NCBI GenBank assembly: GCA_016869775.1
Contig: VGDJ01000072.1
Coordinates: 1-6,406, forward strand
Length of the DNA: 6,406 bases
DNA from: Alphaproteobacteria bacterium
GTDB lineage: Bacteria > Pseudomonadota > Alphaproteobacteria > Rickettsiales > UBA1997
Reading direction: 5' to 3'
Positions 1 to 6,219 of this stretch are shown piece by piece. Numbering within the stretch: the first letter of the stretch is position 1; every line of letters starts with the position of its first letter. Position numbers and translations under genes: made by a program. Under the pieces are notes generated by a model that ran no database searches, was not told where the DNA came from, and was given only the letters and a program-made list of their open reading frames with translations.

Positions 1-138
1 TCAGTTGTTGTCCCCGGCAATATTTCTACTTCAAGCAAAAATGACAAAAATTTATCACTTTATTGCGCAGTAATTGTTAAAAAAGTTGATGAAAAAACCC
101 GTTCTAAAACTTCAATTAATGAACTTTTACGCGATTAA
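1..138 (+). CDS. C-terminal end of an unidentified protein (5' truncated)
   Basis: An open frame runs from the first base to a TAA at 136-138 and gives 45 residues, so only the C-terminus of a protein is visible. It begins SVVVPGNIST and ends with the charged tail KTRSKTSINELLRD. A short hydrophobic stretch (LYCAVIV) lies before a Lys/Asp/Glu-rich segment, which would fit a beta strand followed by an amphipathic helix in a soluble domain. I do not recognise the family and assign no function. That it is coding is supported by its abutment to the next gene: the ATG at 138-140 shares one base with this stop (TAATG), a typical translational-coupling junction inside an operon. The real start lies upstream of the window. 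Confidence 0.6.
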   Translation, partial: SVVVPGNISTSSKNDKNLSLYCAVIVKKVDEKTRSKTSINELLRD

Positions 139-815
139 TGCCATTAAGCAATTTTTTAACAATAATTATCTTTGTAGCAATTAACATTGCTATTTTATTC
201 TTCATCAAAACTAGAACAACTAGGGTTATTGGCTTAATTTCATCGCACCTTGCCATTATCTTTTTGTTTGATATCTATCTAAAATCTTTCATCAATTTCA
301 AAGAAATAGTTTTGGTTATAAGCGTTTATTCAATGGTAATTTTATTTTTAATTTCCAATAACAAGTCATTTTTAAATGACATTTGTGATAACGAAGAATC
401 TTCAAAAAAATATAATTTTCTAAAATTCCAAATCCCTATCGCTATAATGATTATTGGCACCACAATATGTATTTTATTAATTGCCATAAGCCTCCCAAGT
501 GTCAACAAAGTACTCGCCCAAAAAAAACTAACTCGCACAAATGAACTTGAAGTCAATCCTCTAATTTTACCATCTCATCCTGTACATATTGCGGTGAAAA
601 AATTTTATCTTGGCAAAAAATTTAATGATGGCGACACTTCCGATGCCGTTTCGCTGGCACTTGAGAAAAATGAAAGAAAAAGAGCTAAACTTAAGGATAG
701 TTTAAGCGATAATATTGTTATGAAACGCACTTCGGATATCATTTTAATTATCGTTGCCTCCCTTACGGCGCTCCTAATTTTATCTAATAAAAAAATTAAT
801 GAAAATCTAGAGTGA
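138..815 (+). CDS. Hypothetical multi-pass inner-membrane protein, about five helices
   Basis: The 225-residue product has hydrophobic segments at about 6-23, 29-48, 55-73, 98-122 and 200-217. The positive-inside rule (KTRTTR after helix 1, KKINENLE at the end) suggests the N-terminus outside and the C-terminus in the cytoplasm. That leaves a cytoplasmic loop at 74-97 and a large charged loop at 123-198 on the periplasmic side. No catalytic motif is visible. The first 74 residues (three closely packed helices, with an Arg-Val pair opening helix 2) faintly recall the small MrpF/MnhF subunit of Na+/H+ antiporters, but the GPT and Asp residues I would expect around that Arg are absent, so I do not name it. 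The ATG overlaps the upstream stop by one base, and the TGA overlaps the GTG of pyrD, so it is translated within an operon. It is real by context and hydropathy; its function is unknown. Confidence 0.8.
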   Translation: MPLSNFLTIIIFVAINIAILFFIKTRTTRVIGLISSHLAIIFLFDIYLKSFINFKEIVLVISVYSMVILFLISNNKSFLNDICDNEESSKKYNFLKFQIPIAIMIIGTTICILLIAISLPSVNKVLAQKKLTRTNELEVNPLILPSHPVHIAVKKFYLGKKFNDGDTSDAVSLALEKNERKRAKLKDSLSDNIVMKRTSDIILIIVASLTALLILSNKKINENLE

Positions 816-1888
816 ATTTATATAAAATTTTTCGCCCACTAATATTCAAAATTCAGCCCGAAAATGCTCATAATTTGGCTGTTAATTATTTGAAATTTTT
901 ACCCCAATTTAATAAACTTTTTCATCATCCACAAAATTATCAAAACCTTCACCAAAAACTATTCGACCTAGATTTTATCAATCCGGTTGGCTTGTCGGCA
1001 GGTTTCGACAAAAATGCCGAAATCGTCGGCAATCTTTTTAATTTTGGTTTTGGATTTGTTGAGGCCGGCACCGTAACTCCTCTGCCACAATTTGGCAATC
1101 CCAAGCCACGAATTTTTCGACTCCACGAAGATGAAGCCATCATAAATCGCCTCGGATTCAATAATTTGGGCGCTAATAAATTCTACGAAAATATCATCAA
1201 AATTAACAAATCTTGCCAACAAATAATTGGGGTTAACATCGGCAAAAATAAAGATACCGAAGATTTTGCTTCGGATTATTTAACACTTTTAGATAAATTC
1301 TATCAATGCGCCGATTACATAACTATCAACATCTCATCGCCAAATACCAAAAATTTGCGCGACATTCAGAATTCTGAAAATTTGGATTATTTTTTATCCA
1401 AAATTAACCAACAAAAACAAATTCTTCATACAAAAATCTCCAAAAAAACGCCCATTTTTTTAAAAATAGCGCCCGATCTTCAATCTGGTCAACTTGAGTC
1501 AATTGCTGAATTGGTTATCAAAAATAACATCGATGCGGTTATAATTTCAAACACCACAATTTCTCGTGTTCCAGATCTAAAAAGTCACCATCGTCATGAG
1601 AATGGTGGGCTCAGCGGTAAACCACTTTTTGAAAAATCCAATGAAATATTGAGACAATTTTATCGCCTCACAAATGGCAAAATCCCGCTAATTGGAGTCG
1701 GCGGAATTTCCTCGGGATGTGACGCTTATACCAAAATCAAAAATGGCGCTTCCCTAATTCAAATCTATTCAGCTTTTATATATCAAGGTTTTTCATTGGT
1801 TGAAAACATCAAAAAATATCTGGCTAAAAATATAGAAAAAGATGGCTTCAAAAACATTCAAGAGGCAGTTGGTTGTGAAGTAAAATAG
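812..1888 (+). CDS. pyrD: Dihydroorotate dehydrogenase (quinone), class 2
   Basis: This FMN enzyme oxidises dihydroorotate to orotate with ubiquinone, the fourth step of UMP synthesis, at the inner face of the cytoplasmic membrane. The 358-residue product is full length (E. coli has 336). The N-terminal segment (about 1-40, with IQPENAHNLA) matches the helical quinone-access domain that defines class 2. Barrel motifs follow: INPVGLSAGFDKNAE (56-70), GTVTPLPQFGNPKPR (86-100), INRLGFNNLG (111-120) and GVNIGKNKDT (140-149). NISSPNT (173-179) carries the expected catalytic Ser at 176. FLKIAPDL (216-223), NTTISR (247-252), GGLSGKP (265-271), IGVGGIS (294-300) and GASLIQIYS (312-320) complete the FMN and phosphate sites. 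The tail DGFKNIQEAVG (344-354) extends past the E. coli end, as in alphaproteobacterial homologues. The start is GTG, overlapping the upstream TGA by four bases (GTGA), so translation is probably coupled. No other pyr gene is visible. Confidence 0.97.
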   Translation: MNLYKIFRPLIFKIQPENAHNLAVNYLKFLPQFNKLFHHPQNYQNLHQKLFDLDFINPVGLSAGFDKNAEIVGNLFNFGFGFVEAGTVTPLPQFGNPKPRIFRLHEDEAIINRLGFNNLGANKFYENIIKINKSCQQIIGVNIGKNKDTEDFASDYLTLLDKFYQCADYITINISSPNTKNLRDIQNSENLDYFLSKINQQKQILHTKISKKTPIFLKIAPDLQSGQLESIAELVIKNNIDAVIISNTTISRVPDLKSHHRHENGGLSGKPLFEKSNEILRQFYRLTNGKIPLIGVGGISSGCDAYTKIKNGASLIQIYSAFIYQGFSLVENIKKYLAKNIEKDGFKNIQEAVGCEVK

Positions 1889-1937
1889 TTCCAATTTATT
1901 TTTGCAAATCACTTAATTTAGTCCACAAAATATAAAC

Positions 1938-1965
1938 TTTACATTAAAACTTGATTTAGTAAGAT
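1938..1965 (+). promoter_or_regulatory. Candidate sigma-70-type promoter upstream of deaD
   Basis: TTTACA (1938-1943) and TAAGAT (1960-1965) are separated by 16 bp. The -35 box matches the consensus at five of six positions and the -10 box at four of six. It lies in the 171-bp gap between pyrD and deaD, where a promoter for deaD is expected. Initiation here would leave an untranslated leader of nearly 90 bases. Long leaders are known for cold-inducible deaD/csdA genes, but I see no conserved cold-shock element. In DNA this AT-rich such matches arise by chance, so this is only the best candidate in the gap. Confidence 0.35.
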
Positions 1966-2059
1966 TGGCGCATTCTCAACAAAAACAATATTTGATTTAA
2001 CTTTTAATAATTTTAGTCCAAAATTATTTTTAATCACTAAAAACTACTAACAAATAATT

Positions 2060-3727
2060 ATGCCAAATCTACAAAAATTTCGTGAGCTTGGCCTCTCAGA
2101 AATAATGCTTGAATCTCTCAGAAAAAAAGGGTTTGAAGAACCAACCGCTATCCAAGCCAAAACTATTCCATTTCTACTCAACAGCCCAAAAGACTTAATC
2201 GGTAAAGCTCAAACTGGTACCGGCAAAACCGGCGCCTTTGGCATTCCAATTATTGAAAATATCGTTGCTCAATCTAAAAAAGTTCAAGCTCTAATTTTAG
2301 TGCCAACCCGCGAGCTTGCCATTCAAGTAACCGAAGAATTAAGTTCATTTGCTGAAACGCAACAAATTCAAATTATCGCTGTTTATGGCGGTCAACCAAT
2401 TGAACGTCAAATTGCTCGCCTTCAACGCGGAGTCGACATTGTCGTAGGGACGCCAGGACGAATTATCGATCATCTTGAACGTAAAACTTTAGATATTTCT
2501 AAAATTAAATATGCCGTTTTAGATGAGGCTGATGAAATGCTTAACATGGGCTTTATTGATGACATCGAAAAAATTCTTCAAACTTCCCCCAAAAATCGTC
2601 GCACCGTTTTATTCTCGGCTACTATGCCTCAAAACATTGAACGCCTTGCCAAACAATATATGAATGATTATGAAATTATTTCGGTGATGAGCGAACAAAT
2701 CAGTCGCGACAATATTCAGCAAATTTATTTTGAAGTTGGCCAAGCCGATAAATTCGAGGCATTATTTAGAATAATTGACGTCGAAGATAGTTTTTATGGC
2801 ATGGTTTTTTGTCGTACCAAAGTTGATGCCGACGAAATTGCCCACAAACTTGCCAATCGCGGATGTAGAGCCGAAGCAATCCACGGCGATTTATCTCAAG
2901 GTCAACGTGAAAAAGTCTTAAAAAAGTTTCGTACCAAACAAATCACAACCCTTGTTGCTACAGATGTGGCAGCCCGAGGAATTGATATCGACAATCTTAC
3001 TCATGTGATTAATTTCTCATTACCTCAAGACCCAGAAAGCTATGTGCACCGTATCGGCAGAACTGGTCGCGCTGGCAAAACTGGTACCGCCATTACACTA
3101 ATAACGCCTTCGGAATATCGTAAACTCACTTCGCTTCAAAGAATCGCCAACACCAAGATAACCAAACAAAAAGTTCCAAATGTTGCCGACGTAATTGATA
3201 GCAAAAAACAACGTATTAAATCAGCTATCGCTGAAATTATTCAAAATGGCGGAGCGCAAGATCTCGAATCAATTGCCTCTGAAATTCTCAAAGAAAATAC
3301 CGATCCAAAAATTGCCCTTTCGGCACTCTTGAAGGTAGCCTTCAAAGATGAACTTAATGAAAAAAACTACAATGAAATCCATGACATTGGTTCATATAAA
3401 AAGAATAAAGATTTTTACTATGACGACCATGGCATGACAGGTTATAGACCAATCGGTGACCAAGAAAAGCGTGGCTATGTTGACCGCAAAGGCACGGCTC
3501 GTCTCTTTATTGCCAAAGGCCGAAACGACAATCTTGATCCCCGAAAATTAGTTGATTTTATTGAAAAAACTACTGGCGTGAGTCAACGCAAAATTGATGA
3601 TGTAAAAATTATGGATAATTTTTCGTTTTTTGCCGTTCCTTTTGAAGATGCTGAAAAAGTTTTACACATTTTCCAACAACAGTCTGGTGGCAAAAAATCT
3701 CTAGTTTCACGCGCCAAAAAGAAATAA
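2060..3727 (+). CDS. deaD: DEAD-box ATP-dependent RNA helicase, DeaD/CsdA type with DbpA-like C-terminal domain
   Basis: The enzyme uses ATP to unwind or remodel structured RNA; family members assist ribosome assembly and mRNA turnover, especially in the cold. All core motifs are intact in the 555 residues: Q motif (F7, then GFEEPTAIQ to Gln32), motif I AQTGTGKT (50-57), Ia PTREL (82-86), GG (110-111), Ib TPGR (131-134), II DEAD (155-158), III SAT (186-188), IV VFCRT (249-253), V ATDVAARGID (300-309) and VI HRIGRTGR (330-337). Residues of about 375-440 form a mainly helical linker in the place where CsdA proteins dimerise. About 478-540 (GTARLFIAKGR to AEKVLHIFQ) is a DbpA/CsdA-type RRM-like RNA-binding domain, followed by a short Lys-rich tail. 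It is shorter than E. coli CsdA, which has a long basic tail. The ATG at 2060 puts the Q motif at its usual distance from the N-terminus. It is flanked by gaps of 171 and 237 bp, so it is probably transcribed alone. Confidence 0.95.
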   Translation: MPNLQKFRELGLSEIMLESLRKKGFEEPTAIQAKTIPFLLNSPKDLIGKAQTGTGKTGAFGIPIIENIVAQSKKVQALILVPTRELAIQVTEELSSFAETQQIQIIAVYGGQPIERQIARLQRGVDIVVGTPGRIIDHLERKTLDISKIKYAVLDEADEMLNMGFIDDIEKILQTSPKNRRTVLFSATMPQNIERLAKQYMNDYEIISVMSEQISRDNIQQIYFEVGQADKFEALFRIIDVEDSFYGMVFCRTKVDADEIAHKLANRGCRAEAIHGDLSQGQREKVLKKFRTKQITTLVATDVAARGIDIDNLTHVINFSLPQDPESYVHRIGRTGRAGKTGTAITLITPSEYRKLTSLQRIANTKITKQKVPNVADVIDSKKQRIKSAIAEIIQNGGAQDLESIASEILKENTDPKIALSALLKVAFKDELNEKNYNEIHDIGSYKKNKDFYYDDHGMTGYRPIGDQEKRGYVDRKGTARLFIAKGRNDNLDPRKLVDFIEKTTGVSQRKIDDVKIMDNFSFFAVPFEDAEKVLHIFQQQSGGKKSLVSRAKKK

Positions 3728-3728
3728 C

Positions 3729-3760
3729 TTAATTAAAAAAATAATTTAATTAATTTTATT
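3729..3760 (+). terminator. AT-only hairpin just after deaD, weak terminator candidate
   Basis: TTAATTAAA (3729-3737) and TTTAATTAA (3745-3753) are perfectly complementary 9-base arms with a 7-base A-rich loop, followed by TTTTATT. The hairpin begins two bases after the deaD stop, where a terminator would sit. The stem has no G or C, so it would be unstable. The more GC-containing hairpin at 3779-3810 is the better candidate. Confidence 0.25.
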
Positions 3761-3778
3761 ATTTCTAGTTGAACATTT

Positions 3779-3810
3779 AAAACTTCAAATTCTGAAGGTT
3801 TTATTTTCTT
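3779..3810 (+). terminator. Candidate Rho-independent terminator of deaD
   Basis: AAAACTTCA (3779-3787) pairs with TGAAGGTTTT (3793-3802) across a 5-base loop, leaving one bulged G (3797 or 3798). The 3' arm runs into a T-rich stretch (TTTTATTTTCTT, 3799-3810). The stem contains two G:C pairs and sits about 50 bases past the deaD stop. The shape fits an intrinsic terminator of an AT-rich genome. The bulge and low GC make it moderate evidence only. Confidence 0.42.
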
Positions 3811-3889
3811 CATCAGCAGATTTAATACTTTAATTAGAATTCCTTTTTCTCAAAATTATCATGCCAAAACTGATCACAAAAGTGTGGGA

Positions 3890-3908
3890 TATAAATTTGA
3901 AATTTATA
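3890..3908. repeat. 19-bp near-perfect palindrome upstream of gpmI
   Basis: TATAAATTT (3890-3898) and AAATTTATA (3900-3908) are exact inverse complements around a single central G at 3899. With a one-base centre it is a poorer RNA hairpin than a DNA palindrome, so a binding site for a dimeric regulator is possible. It ends 56 bases before the gpmI ATG. AT-rich DNA produces such palindromes by chance more often than balanced DNA. Confidence 0.4.
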
Positions 3909-3911
3909 AAA

Positions 3912-3932
3912 AACTCAAATTATTTTTGAGTT
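3912..3932 (+). repeat. 8-bp-stem hairpin in the gpmI leader region
   Basis: AACTCAAA (3912-3919) and TTTGAGTT (3925-3932) are perfectly complementary with a 5-base TTATT loop. The stem has two G:C pairs (C3914 and C3916 with G3930 and G3928). It lies 32 bases before the gpmI start and three bases after the adjacent palindrome. No immediate T-run follows, so it does not look like a standard terminator. It could be a leader structure or an operator, or the second half of a composite terminator. Confidence 0.4.
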
Positions 3933-3964
3933 AAGTATGTTTTAATAATCAATAATCATATACG

Positions 3965-5455
3965 ATGAAACCTACCCTTCTCTGTATTCTTGATGGTTTT
4001 GGAATTGGCGATAATAGCGATAAATACAATGCTATTGCTCAGGCTCACATGCCAAATTATCAACGCATTATTGACACATATCCTTATTCAAAGCTACAAA
4101 CCTCAGGTTTGGCAGTTGGTCTACCAGAGGGCCAAATCGGCAACTCAGAAGTTGGCCACACCACAATCGGGAGCGGACGCGTTATTTATCAAGATTTACC
4201 CAAAATTAACAAAGCTATTAATGAGGGTGTTCTCAAAAATAATCCAATTATAAAAAATCTGATTTCCAATTTAATTTCATCTGGCAAAGCTTGTCACCTT
4301 ATGGGGCTTTTTTCAGATGGTGGAGTTCACTCACACTTTCAACATATAATTTTTTTGGCAAATTTGTTAGCTAAAAATGGTGTTAAAGTTTTTATTCACG
4401 CTTTTCTTGATGGTCGCGACGTTGCGCAAAAAAGCGCTCTCCAATATTTTACTTTTGCTGAAAATCACCTCGATTCGAATGTAAAATTTGCTACAATTGC
4501 GGGTCGATATTATGCCATGGATCGCGACAAAAAATGGGATCGAATTGAATTGGCCACAAATGCTATAGTTTTTGGCAAAGCCACAAATTACAAAAATCCA
4601 ATTACTGCGGTTGAAGAAAATTACCAACATAACATTACTGATGAATTTATTAAACCATGTATTATCGAAAATTATTCAGGAATTTCTGATGGCGACGGGC
4701 TAATATTTGCTAATTTCCGAGCTGATCGCGCACGCCAAATTTCACAAAAACTTTTTGAGCTTTGCAAATTCTCAAATGCCATTTCTTTAACCGAATATTC
4801 ATCGGAGCTTAACCAGCGCTACCAAGTCCTGTTTCCGCATCAAGAAATTAAAAATTCTTTACCCGAAATCTTGGCGCATCGAAACCTTAAGCAACTGCGT
4901 ATTGCCGAAACTGAAAAATACGCTCATGTTACTTTTTTCTTTTCATGTGGTCGCGAGCAAGAATTTGAAGGCGAAAGTCGAATTTTAGTTCAATCTCCGA
5001 TGGTTGCTACATACGATCTCAAGCCAGAAATGTCATGTGCTGAAGTGGGCTCAAAACTTATTGAGGCCATCAATTCCGATCAATTTGATTTTATTGTTGC
5101 CAACTTTGCCAATCCCGACATGGTTGGACATTCTGGTTTACTCGAACCGTCAATCAAAGCTTGCGAAGCAATCGATAAGCAACTTGGCGACATAGAAAAA
5201 GCAATATTAGCCAAAAATGGTTCGATGATAATTACCGCCGACCACGGCAATATTGAATGTATGCGTGACCAAAAAAATCAACCTCACACCTCTCACACCA
5301 CCAACCCAGTTCCTTTTATTTTGATTACCAAGCAGCCTGGGCAATTTAAAATAAACGATGGCGCCTTAAACGACATTGCCCCGTCGATTTTGTATTTATT
5401 AAATATTGAAAAACCCCACGAAATGGACGGCAAAAATCTTATTATTAAAAATTAA
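3965..5455 (+). CDS. gpmI: 2,3-bisphosphoglycerate-independent phosphoglycerate mutase
   Basis: The enzyme interconverts 3-phosphoglycerate and 2-phosphoglycerate in glycolysis and gluconeogenesis, in the cytoplasm, with two Mn2+ ions and a phosphoserine intermediate. The 496 residues are near the usual 510. All seven expected metal and nucleophile positions are present. D10 (ILDGFG), S61 (GNSEVGH, the phosphorylated Ser) and D426/H427 (TADHGN) form one site; D385, H389 (NPDMVGH) and H444 (HTSHTTNPVP) form the other. Substrate-binding motifs are also intact: SDGGVHSH (117-124), LDGRD (148-152), AGRYYAMDRD (179-188), NFRADRAR (250-257) and AETEKYAHVT (314-323). After that Lys-containing loop the sequence reads FFFSCGRE where I would expect FFFNGG. 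The first residues MKPTLLCILDG match the family N-terminus, which fixes the start. It heads a tight unit with lepB (2-base gap) and rnc. No Shine-Dalgarno sequence is seen. Confidence 0.97.
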   Translation: MKPTLLCILDGFGIGDNSDKYNAIAQAHMPNYQRIIDTYPYSKLQTSGLAVGLPEGQIGNSEVGHTTIGSGRVIYQDLPKINKAINEGVLKNNPIIKNLISNLISSGKACHLMGLFSDGGVHSHFQHIIFLANLLAKNGVKVFIHAFLDGRDVAQKSALQYFTFAENHLDSNVKFATIAGRYYAMDRDKKWDRIELATNAIVFGKATNYKNPITAVEENYQHNITDEFIKPCIIENYSGISDGDGLIFANFRADRARQISQKLFELCKFSNAISLTEYSSELNQRYQVLFPHQEIKNSLPEILAHRNLKQLRIAETEKYAHVTFFFSCGREQEFEGESRILVQSPMVATYDLKPEMSCAEVGSKLIEAINSDQFDFIVANFANPDMVGHSGLLEPSIKACEAIDKQLGDIEKAILAKNGSMIITADHGNIECMRDQKNQPHTSHTTNPVPFILITKQPGQFKINDGALNDIAPSILYLLNIEKPHEMDGKNLIIKN

Positions 5456-5457
5456 TT

Positions 5458-6219
5458 ATGTCCCAAGAAAATCCCGCACAAAAAATCGCCCAAATTAATA
5501 AAATTGAACCAAAAGAAAATTTTTTTAAAACATTCCTTTGGGCATTATTATTTGCAGTCTTTATTCGCTCTTTTGCCCTAGAACCATTTCACATTCCATC
5601 ATCATCAATGTACCCAAATTTATTGATTGGCGACTACATTTTTGTTAACAAATTTTCATATGGCTATAGTCGCTATTCATTCCCTTTTGGTTTCAAAATT
5701 TTTGAAGGACGCATTCTCAAATCAACTCCTAAAAGGGGAGATATTATCGTTTTTCGCCTACCTTCACAACCCTCAATTAATTACGTAAAACGCTTGATTG
5801 GTTTGCCTGGAGATAAAATTCAAATGCGCGATGGCACCTTGTATATCAATGATAATGAAGTATTAAAAGTTTTTAAAGGCGACTCTTTTGAAATCGAAAA
5901 CGACAAAAAATTCAATTTTCAAAAATATCAAGAAACTCTTCCCGAAGGTCGTCAAATTTTTACTTACAATCGCGCCAACACTCCTCAAGACAATACCGGA
6001 ATTTATACAGTTCCTGAAAATTATTATTTCTTTATGGGCGATAATCGCGATGATTCACAAGATAGTCGCTTCCTTAATTTTGTAGGCTATGTGCCCGAAG
6101 AAAATTTAGTTGGCCGAGCCTCAACAATTTTTTTCTCAAACCCATATTCAATTTTTGAATTTGGCAATTGGGTTCAAAATATTCGCTTTGATCGAATTGG
6201 CAAAACACTTAATAAATGA
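5458..6219 (+). CDS. lepB: Signal peptidase I
   Basis: This membrane-bound serine protease cuts signal peptides from exported preproteins on the outer face of the inner membrane. In the 253 residues, a Lys/Glu-rich cytoplasmic N-terminus is followed by one hydrophobic anchor (about 22-40). Family box B is HIPSSSMYPNL (45-55) with the nucleophile Ser50. Box D is NYVKRLIGLPGD (108-119) with the general-base Lys111. Box E is MGDNRDDSQDSR (193-204). PKRGDIIVF (91-99) is the usual box C. A single visible anchor and this length fit the alphaproteobacterial type; E. coli LepB has 324 residues and two anchors. The ATG lies two bases after the gpmI stop, and the TGA overlaps the rnc ATG (ATGA), so gpmI, lepB and rnc are probably co-transcribed. 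The start puts the anchor at a normal distance from the N-terminus. Confidence 0.96.
   Translation: MSQENPAQKIAQINKIEPKENFFKTFLWALLFAVFIRSFALEPFHIPSSSMYPNLLIGDYIFVNKFSYGYSRYSFPFGFKIFEGRILKSTPKRGDIIVFRLPSQPSINYVKRLIGLPGDKIQMRDGTLYINDNEVLKVFKGDSFEIENDKKFNFQKYQETLPEGRQIFTYNRANTPQDNTGIYTVPENYYFFMGDNRDDSQDSRFLNFVGYVPEENLVGRASTIFFSNPYSIFEFGNWVQNIRFDRIGKTLNK

Noticed and set aside
326..556. 76-codon open frame on the minus strand inside the membrane-protein gene
   Set aside because: It is fully contained in a gene supported by hydropathy and coupled junctions on the other strand, and its translation shows no recognisable domain.
949..1222. Two overlapping minus-strand open frames inside pyrD
   Set aside because: They lie opposite a strongly conserved stretch of PyrD and have no motif; they are by-products of the real gene.
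1438..1461. A7 and T7 runs in pyrD as a possible frameshift site
   Set aside because: The reading frame and conserved motifs continue unbroken on both sides, so there is no sign of a frameshift or pseudogene.
3871..3876. Palindrome TGATCA in the gap before gpmI
   Set aside because: A single 6-bp palindrome is expected by chance and has no partner or context.
3897..3926. Possible promoter TTGAAA, 18-bp spacer, TATTTT before gpmI
   Set aside because: The boxes fall inside the palindrome and hairpin, the -10 box is poor, and such matches are expected by chance in this composition. No promoter for gpmI is called.
3990..4630. Open frames in another + frame (3990-4253) and on the minus strand (4367-4630) within gpmI
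   Set aside because: gpmI is continuous and has all family motifs through both stretches. The alternative translations look like random low-complexity protein.
5004..5195. Short + open frame within the 3' part of gpmI
   Set aside because: It covers the D385/H389 metal-ligand region of GpmI in a different frame and has no start context of its own.
5888..6085. Short hydrophobic/basic + open frame within lepB
   Set aside because: The AT-rich code in a shifted frame gives Ile/Lys/Leu-rich text; the LepB frame with the MGDNRD motif is clearly the real one.
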